From NCBI GenBank assembly GCA_964390295.1, contig CAYMHR010000004.1, positions 7,253 through 71,252 on the forward strand: a stretch of 64,000 nt of DNA. The letters run 5' to 3'. This DNA is from RGIG3009 sp964390295. Lineage in GTDB: Bacteria; Bacillota; Clostridia; Oscillospirales; Acutalibacteraceae. Under the pieces are notes generated by a model. It worked only from the letters and a program-made list of their open reading frames with translations, made no database searches and was not told where the DNA came from. Positions 33,898 through 42,466 of this stretch are shown one piece after another. Position 1 is the stretch's first letter, and each line of letters opens with the position of its first letter. Position numbers and translations under genes: made by a program.

Positions 33898-35926
33898 GCC
33901 GGAGTTGTTGGCACCGGCCGGTTCGTACGAGGCACTTGTCGCCGCGGTACGAGCCGGAGCCGATGCCGTCTATTTGGGCGTAGAAGGGTTCAATGCCCGT
34001 CGCCATGCCCGCAATTTTTCCATCAGTCCCACCGAGGAATCGGAGGGGTGTTCGCTGGCGGAGGCGGTGGCGTTTTGCCACGTTCGCGGTGTCAAGGTGC
34101 ACCTGACGTTAAATACGCTGGTGCGCGATCGTGAATTGCCGGAAGCGCTTCGAATTGCCGAACGTGCTTGCGAGTGCGGCGTGGATGCGCTGATCGTACA
34201 GGACCGCGGCTTGGCACGGTGTTTGCACACCATGGCACCGCAAATGCCGTTGCACGCCTCCACGCAGTTGTCTTGCCACACGCCGGACGGCGTTCGCCTG
34301 TTGCGCGACGCTGGGTTTTCCCGTGTCGTGTTGGCGCGTGAAATGTCGAAGGATGAGATTGCCGCTTGCGTCGGTCTCGGCTGTGAGCTGGAAACGTTTG
34401 TGCACGGTGCTTTGTGTATGAGCGTGTCGGGACAGTGCGAGTTGTCCGCCGTGCTGGGTGGACGAAGCGGCAATCGCGGTCTTTGCGCGCAGCCGTGCCG
34501 CTTGCCGTTCGCCGTGGATCATCGTCCGCATGACGGGGAAGCGGCGTTGAGCTTGAAGGATCAGTCTTTGTACCTACACGTGGACGAGCTATGCTCCTTG
34601 GGTGTGGATTCGCTGAAAATCGAAGGTCGTATGAAGCGGCCGGAGTACGTTGCCGCCGCTACGGCGGTGTATCGTCAGCTGTTGGACGGCGAAACGCCGG
34701 ATTCCCAATTGCTGGAGGATTTGCGGTCTGTCTTTTCGCGTTCCGGCTTCACGGACGATTACTTTACGGGTCGGCGTGGTAAAACGTTGTTTGGTTATCG
34801 CCGTGCCGAGGATATTGCCGATTCGGCGGTGCTGTCGCGCCTGTCAAAGCTCTATGACCGAGAAAAGCAACGGGTGGCGGTCACAATGCGGCTGACGGAT
34901 CATCCGTTGGCCGTTACCGCGACGGATACGGATGGGCATACGGTGCGCACCGTAGCCCCTGACGATACACCGTTGCTGGATCGGCCGTTGCCGTCGGAGC
35001 GTGTGGTCGAGCAGCTGCAAAAAGCCGGGGGGACGGCGTTTTCCGTGTCGGCTTCCGTTGCCGCTGAGCCGTGCGTTTCGCTGTCGACAGTCAATGCCCT
35101 GCGCCGTCGCGCCTTGGAACTGATGACTGCTGCGCGAGGCGAGGTCGTACCGGTTACGTGGAATGACCGGGCAACGCCGGAGGAACGCCCGTTTCATCAG
35201 AAAATTTTTCACGGCCTGGTGGCGCGCGCCGAGCGTGCGGAGCAGGTTGTTCCCGGCGCGAATCACTGGATCGTTCCGCTGGGCTGTACTCCGAACGTGC
35301 CTCATTGGGGCGTGGAGGTGCCGCGTGGCTTGTTTGGAACGGAAGCCGCAACGTATGCCGCCTTGCGGCGTGCGGCGGCCGCGGGTGCCGATTTTGCTTT
35401 GTGCAATACGGTCGGCGCCGTTGCTCCGGTTCGTGCGGCTGGTTTGACCCCACTTGCCGGCCCGTTTTGGAATATTACCAACGGTGAGTCTTTGTCGGCG
35501 GCAGAGGCGGATGGAATTGCCGCCGCGATTTTGTCGTTCGAGCTTACCTTTTCTCAAATGCGCTTTGCGGAACATCGCGATGGGATCGGGCTGTTCGCCT
35601 ACGGCCGGTTGCCACTGATGCTGTTGCGTGCTTGTCCGGTATCCACGGTCAAGGAGTGTTCAGCCTGCCGTGGTAAAAGTGTCCTGGTGGATCGTACCGG
35701 CGTACGATTCCCGGTGCGATGCTACGGCGGTTGTAGCGAGCTGTTGAACGCGGTACCGCTGTATTTGGCAGATCGCCTGCAGGAGCTTCCGCATCTGGCG
35801 TTTTCCTATTTGCATTTTACCGATGAAACGCCGGAACGGGTGGCGGAGGTGCTTCGGGAATACCGCGAAGGCGGCGTGCCGCCAAAGCCGTTTACACGGG
35901 GCTTATATAAGCGAGGGGTGGAGTGA
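33890..35926 (+). CDS. U32 family peptidase with DUF3656 domain (TrhP-like)
   Basis: 678 residues starting at GTG 33890, overlapping zapA by 8 bp. The N-terminal U32 domain (about 1-280) begins KPELLAPAGSYEALVAAVRAGADAVYLG and holds the cysteines that mark the prephenate-dependent tRNA hydroxylase TrhP group (GALCMSVSGQC, CAQPCR). The C-terminal half includes the DUF3656-like segment and a cysteine pair in KECSACRGK. A U32/TrhP-type role in tRNA uridine-34 5-hydroxylation is inferred from the family. Confidence 0.88.
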   Translation: MGKPELLAPAGSYEALVAAVRAGADAVYLGVEGFNARRHARNFSISPTEESEGCSLAEAVAFCHVRGVKVHLTLNTLVRDRELPEALRIAERACECGVDALIVQDRGLARCLHTMAPQMPLHASTQLSCHTPDGVRLLRDAGFSRVVLAREMSKDEIAACVGLGCELETFVHGALCMSVSGQCELSAVLGGRSGNRGLCAQPCRLPFAVDHRPHDGEAALSLKDQSLYLHVDELCSLGVDSLKIEGRMKRPEYVAAATAVYRQLLDGETPDSQLLEDLRSVFSRSGFTDDYFTGRRGKTLFGYRRAEDIADSAVLSRLSKLYDREKQRVAVTMRLTDHPLAVTATDTDGHTVRTVAPDDTPLLDRPLPSERVVEQLQKAGGTAFSVSASVAAEPCVSLSTVNALRRRALELMTAARGEVVPVTWNDRATPEERPFHQKIFHGLVARAERAEQVVPGANHWIVPLGCTPNVPHWGVEVPRGLFGTEAATYAALRRAAAAGADFALCNTVGAVAPVRAAGLTPLAGPFWNITNGESLSAAEADGIAAAILSFELTFSQMRFAEHRDGIGLFAYGRLPLMLLRACPVSTVKECSACRGKSVLVDRTGVRFPVRCYGGCSELLNAVPLYLADRLQELPHLAFSYLHFTDETPERVAEVLREYREGGVPPKPFTRGLYKRGVE

Positions 35927-35932
35927 TCAACG

Positions 35933-36319
35933 ATGAAAGTGGCAGTTGTCGGGTCGCGCAACATCTCGATTTCGGATATCGGTAGCTTTTTGCCTCAAGG
36001 TACCACGGAAATCGTATCGGGCGGTGCGCGTGGCGTGGATGCCTGTGCTCGCCGGTATGCGCGGAAGCACCGTATCCCGTTGACGGAGTTTTTGCCGGAT
36101 TACGATACGTACGGAAGAATGGCACCGTTGCGTCGCAACGATCGGATCATCCAATACGCCGACGTGGTGCTGGCTTTTTGGGACGGTCGATCGCACGGGA
36201 CCCGGTACGTATTGCGCCGTTGTCGCGAGGTGCACAAGCCGGTTCGCGTGTTTCGTTTGCGCGAGCCGGAGCCGCTGTGGCCGGAACAACTGATATGGGA
36301 CGTGGAAGAAAGCCAATGA
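35933..36319 (+). CDS. SLOG-fold (DUF2493/YspA-like) protein
   Basis: 128 residues with a Rossmann-like nucleotide-binding fold: MKVAVVGSRNISISD at the N-terminus, VSGGARGVDACARRYARKH in the middle and the later ADVVLAFWDGRSHGTRYV. These match the SLOG/DUF2493 group, related to LOG and DprA. Proposed to sense or process nucleotide-type ligands. It sits 6 bp after the U32 gene and before a terminator, so belongs to the zapA-U32 unit. Confidence 0.82.
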   Translation: MKVAVVGSRNISISDIGSFLPQGTTEIVSGGARGVDACARRYARKHRIPLTEFLPDYDTYGRMAPLRRNDRIIQYADVVLAFWDGRSHGTRYVLRRCREVHKPVRVFRLREPEPLWPEQLIWDVEESQ

Positions 36320-36342
36320 GATTCGGGCGATAGGAACGCTTC

Positions 36343-36367
36343 AAAGCAGGGCATTGCCCTGCTTTTT
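36343..36367 (+). terminator. Terminator upstream of spoIVA
   Basis: Stem AAAGCAGGGC / GCCCTGCTTT with a 3-base loop, followed by TTTTT. It isolates the sporulation genes from housekeeping ones. Confidence 0.9.
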
Positions 36368-36372
36368 CTGTT

Positions 36373-36403
36373 GTCATAAACGCGTCGGTCGGTTCATAGG
36401 AAT
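36373..36403 (+). promoter_or_regulatory. Candidate sigma-E promoter of spoIVA
   Basis: GTCATAAA (36373-36380) followed 14 bp later by CATAGGAAT (36395-36403). The spacing between the ATA and CATA cores (16 bp) fits mother-cell sigma-E promoters, although the -10 has an extra base relative to CATANAAT. Confidence 0.45.
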
Positions 36404-36435
36404 GTACAAACACTGATGCGAGCGGAGGAAGAAGT

Positions 36436-37917
36436 ATGACAGCAAACAAAAGCATCTATCAGGATATTGCCGCAAGAACCGGAGGCGATATTTATATCGG
36501 CGTTGTTGGACCGGTTCGTACCGGAAAATCTACGTTTATTAAGCAGTTTATGGATACGCTGGTATTGCCGAACATCGACGGCGAATACAGCCGTGAGCGT
36601 GCGGTGGACGAATTGCCGCAGTCGTCGGCCGGCCGCACGATTATGACCACCGAACCGAAATTCATCCCGGAGCAGGCGGTGGGGATTACGGTGAGCGGTG
36701 TTGCCGGCATGAAGGTTCGCATGATCGATTGCGTGGGATACGTGGTGCCGTCGGCTCTGGGATATATTGAAGAAAACGCTCCGCGCATGGTGAAGACACC
36801 GTGGTTCGAGGAAGAGGTTCCGTTTAACATGGCGGCGGAAATTGGCACGCAAAAGGTAATTTCCGAGCACTCTACCATTGGTTTGGTTATTACCACGGAC
36901 GGTAGTATTACGGAAATTCCACGCGCGGAATATGCCGAAGCCGAGGAGCGGGTTATCCGGGAATTGCAGGCGATTCACAAGCCGTTTGCCGTGCTGCTGA
37001 ATACGACGGAGCCAACCGGTGAAGCGACGACTGCTTTGTGCGAGGAATTGAGCGAAAAATACGGCGTTCCTGTTTGCGCGGTCAACTGCCTGGAAATCGG
37101 TGAGGAGGAGATACGCCGGATTTTGGAAACGATTTTGTTCGAATTTCCGGTGAATCAAATTGGATTCCGGATGCCGTCGTGGGTGATGAAGCTGGATCGT
37201 CGGCATCCGGTGCGGCAAAGCATCGTTGGCGCGGTGCGCGGGGCGGTGGCAGACGTGCGGAAAATCCGCGAGCTACACGACTTGGGGCAAGAGCTGACGG
37301 CGTGTGAGTATTTGTCGGATGCCACGTTGGCTGCAGTGGATTTGGGAAGCGGCAGGGGCGTGATCGACCTTGCTGTGCCGCCGACGCTGTTCTATCAGGT
37401 GCTTGGTGAGATTACGGGATTGCCTGTGGCAAACGAGGGCGAGCTGATGACCTGCATGACGGAGTTGGCGGAAATCTGTCATCGGTACGATAAGCTGAAG
37501 ACGGCATTGGAGCAGGTGGAGCAGACCGGCTACGGAATTGTAATGCCTTCGCTGGAGGAAATGTCACTGGCGGAACCGGAGATCATTAAGCAGAGCGGAC
37601 GATACGGTGTGCGCTTGCGTGCAACGGCACCGTCCATCCATATGATGAAGGCCAGCATTACGACGGAGGTAGCACCGATCGTCGGCTCGGAAAAGCAATC
37701 GGAGGAGTTGGTCAACTACTTACTGCGCGAGTTTGAAGCGGAGCCGGGAAAAATCTGGGATTCCAATATTTTCGGAACGTCGCTGTACGGCTTGGTGAAC
37801 GAAGGCTTGCATAACAAGCTGCATCGTATGCCGGAGGATGCTCGCATGAAACTGAAGGAAACGGTGGAGCGTATCATCAACGACGGTTGTAACGGTTTGA
37901 TCTGTATTATCGTTTGA
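36436..37917 (+). CDS. spoIVA: Stage IV sporulation protein A
   Basis: Spore coat morphogenetic ATPase that polymerises on the forespore surface as the basement layer of the coat. 493 residues, the usual length. Walker A GPVRTGKST is at 25-33, with DELPQSSAGRTIMTTEPKF and IDCVGYVVP following; the C-terminus NGLICIIV is the membrane-targeting tail typical of SpoIVA. It is the first gene of the block with the M23 and M50 genes. Its presence shows an endospore-former. In Bacillus it is transcribed by sigma-E, consistent with the promoter above. Confidence 0.97.
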   Translation: MTANKSIYQDIAARTGGDIYIGVVGPVRTGKSTFIKQFMDTLVLPNIDGEYSRERAVDELPQSSAGRTIMTTEPKFIPEQAVGITVSGVAGMKVRMIDCVGYVVPSALGYIEENAPRMVKTPWFEEEVPFNMAAEIGTQKVISEHSTIGLVITTDGSITEIPRAEYAEAEERVIRELQAIHKPFAVLLNTTEPTGEATTALCEELSEKYGVPVCAVNCLEIGEEEIRRILETILFEFPVNQIGFRMPSWVMKLDRRHPVRQSIVGAVRGAVADVRKIRELHDLGQELTACEYLSDATLAAVDLGSGRGVIDLAVPPTLFYQVLGEITGLPVANEGELMTCMTELAEICHRYDKLKTALEQVEQTGYGIVMPSLEEMSLAEPEIIKQSGRYGVRLRATAPSIHMMKASITTEVAPIVGSEKQSEELVNYLLREFEAEPGKIWDSNIFGTSLYGLVNEGLHNKLHRMPEDARMKLKETVERIINDGCNGLICIIV

Positions 37918-37936
37918 TGGCAAGGGGGCTGTGCGT

Positions 37937-38656
37937 ATGAAAGAACAACACCGCCGATCAGCGGGGGCGCGTACCGGGAAAGGTCGCTCCGACTTTTCGC
38001 TATTGATGGTACAAGGCGTGATTTGCGGTGTTGTTCTTCTTTTGGTGCTGCTTCTTCGCTTGATGGGCGGCAAGGCATGGTCACAGCTACGGACGCTGTT
38101 TCGACAATGGATTACCGACGACGGCTGGGTGCAAACGATTACGGAACGACTTGCCGAGGAAAATGTCTCGGCAAGCGATCGTTCGGTGAGGCTGACATCT
38201 GCGGCGGTATCGCCGCTATCGGCAGAGCCGGTAGCGTCCGTTGTCGAAGCCCTGCCGCAGGGGAAAGCGCCCATGGACAACGGTAAAGTCACCTCGCCGT
38301 TTGGCGTTCGGGAGGACCCACTCCGCGGCGGGACAGGCTTTCACAGCGGCATCGACGTGGCGGCAGAGGAGGGGACGCCGCTCTATGCGACGCACGACGG
38401 TTTGATCACGGCATCAAGGTGGGAGGCCAGCTACGGATATTATATCACCGTGCGATGCGCCGGGGGCTTTGAGATCACCTATGCGCATTGCTCCCGGCTT
38501 TTACACGACGTTGGCGAAACGGTAAGCGCGGGGGAGACGATTGCTTTGGTGGGCAGTACCGGAGATTCCACCGGGCCACACGTTCACGTTATGGTATCGA
38601 AAGACGGCGTTTACAGTGACCCTTCGGCGCTGATCCCGGAGGCATGGTATGCTTGA
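37937..38656 (+). CDS. M23 (LytM)-domain membrane protein, SpoIVFA-like
   Basis: 239 residues from ATG 37937 (AAGGGGG upstream). A cytosolic basic N-terminus precedes one transmembrane segment (about 24-44, LMVQGVICGVVLLLVLLLRL). The C-terminal M23 domain (about 115-235) has KVTSPFGVREDPL, GFHSGIDVAAEEGTPL, ITYAHCS and the HVHV motif. Its position directly before an M50 protease, and after spoIVA, matches SpoIVFA, the LytM-domain anchor of the pro-sigma-K processing complex. SpoIIQ is an alternative, but the downstream partner argues for SpoIVFA. Confidence 0.75.
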   Translation: MKEQHRRSAGARTGKGRSDFSLLMVQGVICGVVLLLVLLLRLMGGKAWSQLRTLFRQWITDDGWVQTITERLAEENVSASDRSVRLTSAAVSPLSAEPVASVVEALPQGKAPMDNGKVTSPFGVREDPLRGGTGFHSGIDVAAEEGTPLYATHDGLITASRWEASYGYYITVRCAGGFEITYAHCSRLLHDVGETVSAGETIALVGSTGDSTGPHVHVMVSKDGVYSDPSALIPEAWYA

Positions 38657-39233
38657 ATGGCGCTGGTTCGGCGTGCGTCTGCGGATGGAACTTTGGTTTC
38701 CGGCGTCGATCATCGTCATGCTGTCTCTGGACCGCAGTGGGATGACGTTGCTGTGCCTGCTGGCATCGATGATGCACGAATGTGGGCACGGGATAGCCAT
38801 GCTGTGCGTGCGAGACACCCCGCGTTGTGTTACTTTCGGTGCTTTCGGTATGCGTGTTGAGCGGGCCGATCGGCAATTAAGCTATTCGTCGCAGTGCGTG
38901 GTGTCCTTGTCGGGACCGCTGGTCAATGCCGTCTGCGGCGCGTGGCTGTGGGTGGTCGGTGCTACCGATGCGGCGTGGGTTCACAGCGTTTTGGCGGTGT
39001 TCCACGTCTTGCCCGTCGTTTCGTTGGATGGCGGCGAGGCGTTGTACGCACTGCTTTGTCTCCGTTTTGCCGAGGAGCAGGCCGATCGGCTTTTGCGAAT
39101 TTGTTCCATCGTGACGGTCTGTCCGCTGATCCTGATCGGCGTTTGGCTGTTGCTGTCCACGGGATATAATGCCACCCTGCTGGTTGTGTGCGGTTATTTA
39201 CTGTTGAGAATGTTTTTGCGAACTAATCGTTGA
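38649..39233 (+). CDS. spoIVFB: M50 site-2 protease, SpoIVFB-like
   Basis: Intramembrane zinc metalloprotease, 194 residues, ORF overlapping the M23 gene by 8 bp. The zinc motif HECGH is at 43-47 within a transmembrane helix. The second motif reads HVLPVVSLDGG (about 119-129): Asp127 is present, but the Asn of the usual NxxPxxPLDG is replaced by His119 and the second Pro by Ser. Four to five hydrophobic helices. Expected substrate: pro-sigma-K. Gene symbol assigned by context and motif, with some doubt because of the substituted residues. Confidence 0.75.
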   Translation: MLEWRWFGVRLRMELWFPASIIVMLSLDRSGMTLLCLLASMMHECGHGIAMLCVRDTPRCVTFGAFGMRVERADRQLSYSSQCVVSLSGPLVNAVCGAWLWVVGATDAAWVHSVLAVFHVLPVVSLDGGEALYALLCLRFAEEQADRLLRICSIVTVCPLILIGVWLLLSTGYNATLLVVCGYLLLRMFLRTNR

Positions 39234-39258
39234 AAAATAGTGAAAAATATCGTATACT
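39230..39258 (+). promoter_or_regulatory. Promoter of the radical-SAM pair
   Basis: TTGAAA (39230-39235), 17-bp spacer, TATACT (39253-39258). The -35 overlaps the end of the M50 gene. Confidence 0.7.
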
Positions 39259-39291
39259 GCTATTGGAATCAGAAAAACCGAGGAGGATACT

Positions 39292-41133
39292 ATGGCACTG
39301 ACGTTGGACGAGCTGTTTGAACGCGTACAAAAACCGGCACGGTATACCGGTGGCGAGCTGAACAGCGTGGTAAAGGATAAAAGCAAAGTGAACGTGCGAT
39401 TCGCCTTTTGCTTTCCCGATTTGTATGAGGTCGGTATGTCGCATCTGGGAATGAAAATTCTCTACGGCTTGAAAAACGCCGTGGAGGATTTCTGGTGCGA
39501 GCGCGTCTTTGCGCCGGATACCGATATGGAAGCGCTGATGCGTGAAAACCGGATTCCGCTGTTTGCACTGGAAAGCCGCGATCCGATCCGCGATTTTGAC
39601 TTCGTCGGGTTTACTTTGCAATACGAAATGTGCTATACCACCATTTTGAATATGCTGGACCTTGCCGGTATTCCGTTGCGTGCCGATCAGCGTGACGAAA
39701 CGATGCCGCTGGTGATCGCGGGCGGTCCCTGTGCCTGCAATCCGGAGCCGCTGGCGGATTTTTTCGATATCTTCATTTTGGGCGAGGGCGAAGAGGTTAA
39801 TCTGGAGCTGATGACGCTTTACCGCGAGCACAAGCTGCAGGGCTACGATAAGCGACGCTTCCTGAAGGCGGCGGCGCAGATCGAGGGCGTTTACGTTCCG
39901 GCCTTTTATGAGGTGACCTATCACGAGGACGGTCGCGTTCAGGCGATCATTCCGCACGAGGGTGCACCGGCCACGATTCGTAAGCGCGTGATTTTAGACA
40001 TGGACAAGGCGTATTATCCGGAGTCGTTCGTGGTGCCGTTTGTGGATATCGTGCACGACCGCGCGATGAGTGAAATCTTCCGCGGCTGTATTCGCGGCTG
40101 TCGCTTCTGTCAGGCGGGCTTTATTTATCGGCCGGTTCGTGAAAAATCGGTGGATACCATTGACCGTCAAAGCCGTTCGCTGTGTGAAACCAGCGGTTAC
40201 GAGGAGTTTTCTTTGTCATCGCTGTCTACCAGTGACTATACCCGTCTGGAGGAGCTGTTGAACCGATTGCTTTCGTGGGCGGAGGAGCAGCATGCCAATA
40301 TTTCAGTACCCTCCCTGCGTGTGGACGGCTTTTCGGAGGAGCTGGCCAATCGGCTCAACGTGTTGCGCCGAAACGGTCTGACCTTTGCTCCGGAAGCGGG
40401 AACCCAGCGCCTACGCGATACGATCAACAAAAATCTGACGGAGGAAGAAATTCTGGAAACGGCTCGTCGGGCGTTCGGCGGCGGATGGACATCGGTGAAG
40501 CTGTATTTTATGATGGGATTGCCCACGGAAACAGCCGAGGATATTGTCGGCATCAACGAGCTGGGGCAGAAAATCGTAAACTGTTTTTATCAAAATCCAA
40601 ACAAGCCGAAGGGCAAGGGCGTTACGGTGTCGGTGAGCGTTTCCTGCTTTGTGCCGAAGCCGTTTACGCCGTTCCAGTGGGAACCGCAGGATACGTTGGC
40701 ACAGTTGGAGCAAAAGCAACGGATTCTGCGCGAATCGGTAACGACTAAAAAGGTTTCGTTGAGCTGGCACGATGCCAAAACCAGCTACTTGGAGGCGGTG
40801 CTGGCGCGCGGCGACAGGCGACTGGGTGTCGTGCTGGAAAAAGCGTTTCACCGTGGATTTAATCTGGACGCGTGGTCGGAGCATTTCGATTTTGATGCCT
40901 GGATGGAGATTTTCCGCGATTGCGGTCTCGATCCCGACTTTTATGCCTGCCGTCGCCGGGAGGCAGACGAGGTGTTCCCGTGGGATCATATTGATATCGG
41001 CGTGACCAAAGCGTTTTTGTGGGAGGAAAACCAACGTGCACACGACGGTGTAACGACACCGAACTGTCGCCAGCAGTGCTCCCATTGCGGTGTGACCTGC
41101 TTCAAAGGAGGGTTGTGTGTTGAACGACGTTAA
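39292..41133 (+). CDS. TIGR03960 family B12-binding-domain radical SAM protein
   Basis: 613 residues. The N-terminal cobalamin-binding-like part (about 30-190, VRFAFCFPDLYEVGMSHLG) precedes the radical SAM core with the cluster motif CIRGCRFCQAGF (about 267-278). The C-terminus ends with clustered cysteines (CRQQCSHCGVTCF). The family is widespread in Clostridia, and it nearly always pairs with a TIGR03936/DUF2344 partner, as here (17-bp overlap). No product is known; tRNA/rRNA modification is suggested in the literature on related proteins. Confidence 0.92.
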   Translation: MALTLDELFERVQKPARYTGGELNSVVKDKSKVNVRFAFCFPDLYEVGMSHLGMKILYGLKNAVEDFWCERVFAPDTDMEALMRENRIPLFALESRDPIRDFDFVGFTLQYEMCYTTILNMLDLAGIPLRADQRDETMPLVIAGGPCACNPEPLADFFDIFILGEGEEVNLELMTLYREHKLQGYDKRRFLKAAAQIEGVYVPAFYEVTYHEDGRVQAIIPHEGAPATIRKRVILDMDKAYYPESFVVPFVDIVHDRAMSEIFRGCIRGCRFCQAGFIYRPVREKSVDTIDRQSRSLCETSGYEEFSLSSLSTSDYTRLEELLNRLLSWAEEQHANISVPSLRVDGFSEELANRLNVLRRNGLTFAPEAGTQRLRDTINKNLTEEEILETARRAFGGGWTSVKLYFMMGLPTETAEDIVGINELGQKIVNCFYQNPNKPKGKGVTVSVSVSCFVPKPFTPFQWEPQDTLAQLEQKQRILRESVTTKKVSLSWHDAKTSYLEAVLARGDRRLGVVLEKAFHRGFNLDAWSEHFDFDAWMEIFRDCGLDPDFYACRRREADEVFPWDHIDIGVTKAFLWEENQRAHDGVTTPNCRQQCSHCGVTCFKGGLCVERR

Positions 41134-41785
41134 GGATTTTGTGACGGTGCGCGTTGTCTTTTCCAAAGCCGGACGGGCACGGTATATCTCGCATTTGGAC
41201 CTTAATCGCGCCATGACGCGCGCCGTGCGGCGCGCCGAACTGCCGATCTGGTATACGGAAGGCTTTAACAAGCACCCCTATCTGACGTTTGCCGCACCCC
41301 TGTCGCTCGGCTATGAGGGCGAGCGTGAAACCATGGATATCCGCTTGAAGCAGGAGATGCCGATGGACGAGCTGGTGACGCGCCTGGACGCCGTGATGCC
41401 GGAAGGGTTGCACATTTTGACGGCGGCTCCGGCCGTTAAGAAAGCCGGCGAAGTTGACCGGGGCGTATATTGCTTGACGTTGAATTGTCCGGCATCGTCG
41501 GTGCACGCCCTGCTGGCGCAGGAGTCCATTCCTGCCCAAAAGCGCAACAAAAAGAAGGAGTGGGTCAGCGTAGAGCTGAAGCCTGTGATGGAACAATCTG
41601 CGAGCCAAATTGTCGAAACCGAAGCCGGAACGCAGTGGGTACTGACGTTGCCGATCAACAGTGAGCTGTCGGTGAATCCGTCTCTGGTGATCGCCGCTTT
41701 GCGTGAACGGCAGAGCTTGCCGATGCTGGTGGCGCAGGTGCGTCGCCTGCGCGTCTTGGCCAAGGACGGCACGGAATTCGCTTGA
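41117..41785 (+). CDS. TIGR03936 / DUF2344 radical-SAM-associated protein
   Basis: 222 residues beginning at GTG 41117 (TTG 41120 is an alternative; AAAGGAGG upstream fits either). N-terminal VRVVFSKAGRARYISHLDLNRA and YTEGFNKHPYLTFAAPLSLG are the DUF2344 landmarks. It overlaps the radical SAM gene by 17 bp and is its expected partner subunit. Function unknown. In many Clostridia the pair is followed by ribonuclease G and rplU; here it is followed by rplS with its own leader. Confidence 0.9.
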   Translation: MLNDVKDFVTVRVVFSKAGRARYISHLDLNRAMTRAVRRAELPIWYTEGFNKHPYLTFAAPLSLGYEGERETMDIRLKQEMPMDELVTRLDAVMPEGLHILTAAPAVKKAGEVDRGVYCLTLNCPASSVHALLAQESIPAQKRNKKKEWVSVELKPVMEQSASQIVETEAGTQWVLTLPINSELSVNPSLVIAALRERQSLPMLVAQVRRLRVLAKDGTEFA

Positions 41786-41815
41786 AAATTTATGCCGAAA
41801 GTGCGAAAAAAGTAC

Positions 41816-41844
41816 TTGCTTTTTTGAAAAAGACGTAGTATACT
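41816..41844 (+). promoter_or_regulatory. Promoter of rplS
   Basis: TTGCTT (41816-41821), 17-bp spacer, TATACT (41839-41844). Confidence 0.75.
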
Positions 41845-41851
41845 ATTGCAG

Positions 41852-41993
41852 TATGAATGTCCGTTCCACCTTCATCCGGGCGGAATGGGGATGAGTGCCG
41901 AGCGAAAGCAAGACATGAAAGCGGGTATTCCTCTGTCGGCGGTACGTTGCCGCTTCGGACATGAATATCTGAAATGAGAAGGAGGATTTTTCC
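41852..41993 (+). promoter_or_regulatory. Probable L19 ribosomal-protein leader
   Basis: A 140-base structured leader between promoter and rplS start. ATGTCCG (41857-41863) pairs with CGGACAT (41956-41962) to close it, and internal complementary pairs (CATCC/GGATG around 41874 and 41890) are present. Position and length agree with the Firmicute L19 leader, thought to mediate autoregulation. I have not verified the whole consensus. Confidence 0.5.
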
Positions 41994-42338
41994 ATGGATG
42001 CATTGAAACTTATTGCCTCGGATAGCTTGAAGGAGGCAGCCCCTCAGTTCGCGATCGGTGACACGGTTCGCGTCGACGTGAAGATTCGCGAAGGCGATCG
42101 CGAGCGTATTCAGGCCTTCGAGGGCACGGTCATTGCCAAGAAGGGCTCCGGTGTTGCCGAAACCTTCACGGTGCGTCGTGTGTCTTACGGTGTCGGTGTG
42201 GAACGCGTGTTCCCGTTGCATTCTCCCAACGTTGCCGCTGTCACGATTGTGCGTCACGGTAAGGTTCGCAGAAGCAAGCTGTATTACCTGCGCGATCGCG
42301 TTGGTAAGGCTGCCAAGGTCAAAGAGCTTATTAAATAA
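41994..42338 (+). CDS. rplS: 50S ribosomal protein L19
   Basis: Bridges the 30S-50S interface. 114 residues, the usual length. Motifs: FAIGDTVRVDVKIREGDRER near the N-terminus, FEGTVIAKKGSG, FTVRRVSYGVGVERVFPLHSP, and a basic C-terminal RRSKLYYLRDRVGKAAKVKE. GGAGG is directly before the ATG. It precedes rbgA, the classical order in Firmicutes. Confidence 0.98.
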   Translation: MDALKLIASDSLKEAAPQFAIGDTVRVDVKIREGDRERIQAFEGTVIAKKGSGVAETFTVRRVSYGVGVERVFPLHSPNVAAVTIVRHGKVRRSKLYYLRDRVGKAAKVKELIK

Positions 42339-42346
42339 GGCAGAAG

Positions 42347-42383
42347 GGGAGAAAATCGGCTCGGTTTTCTCCCTTTTCATTTC
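42347..42383 (+). terminator. Terminator after rplS
   Basis: Stem GGGAGAAAA (42347-42355) / TTTTCTCCC (42365-42373) followed by TTTTCATTTC. Since rbgA lies 85 bp on without an obvious promoter, partial read-through is probable. Confidence 0.8.
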
Positions 42384-42466
42384 AAAAGCAGTCGGCCGGA
42401 CGCAGAAAACGGTGGTTTTGCAGATGCGTTCGTTACCGAAGTTGACGCAATGAGGGAGGCAATACG

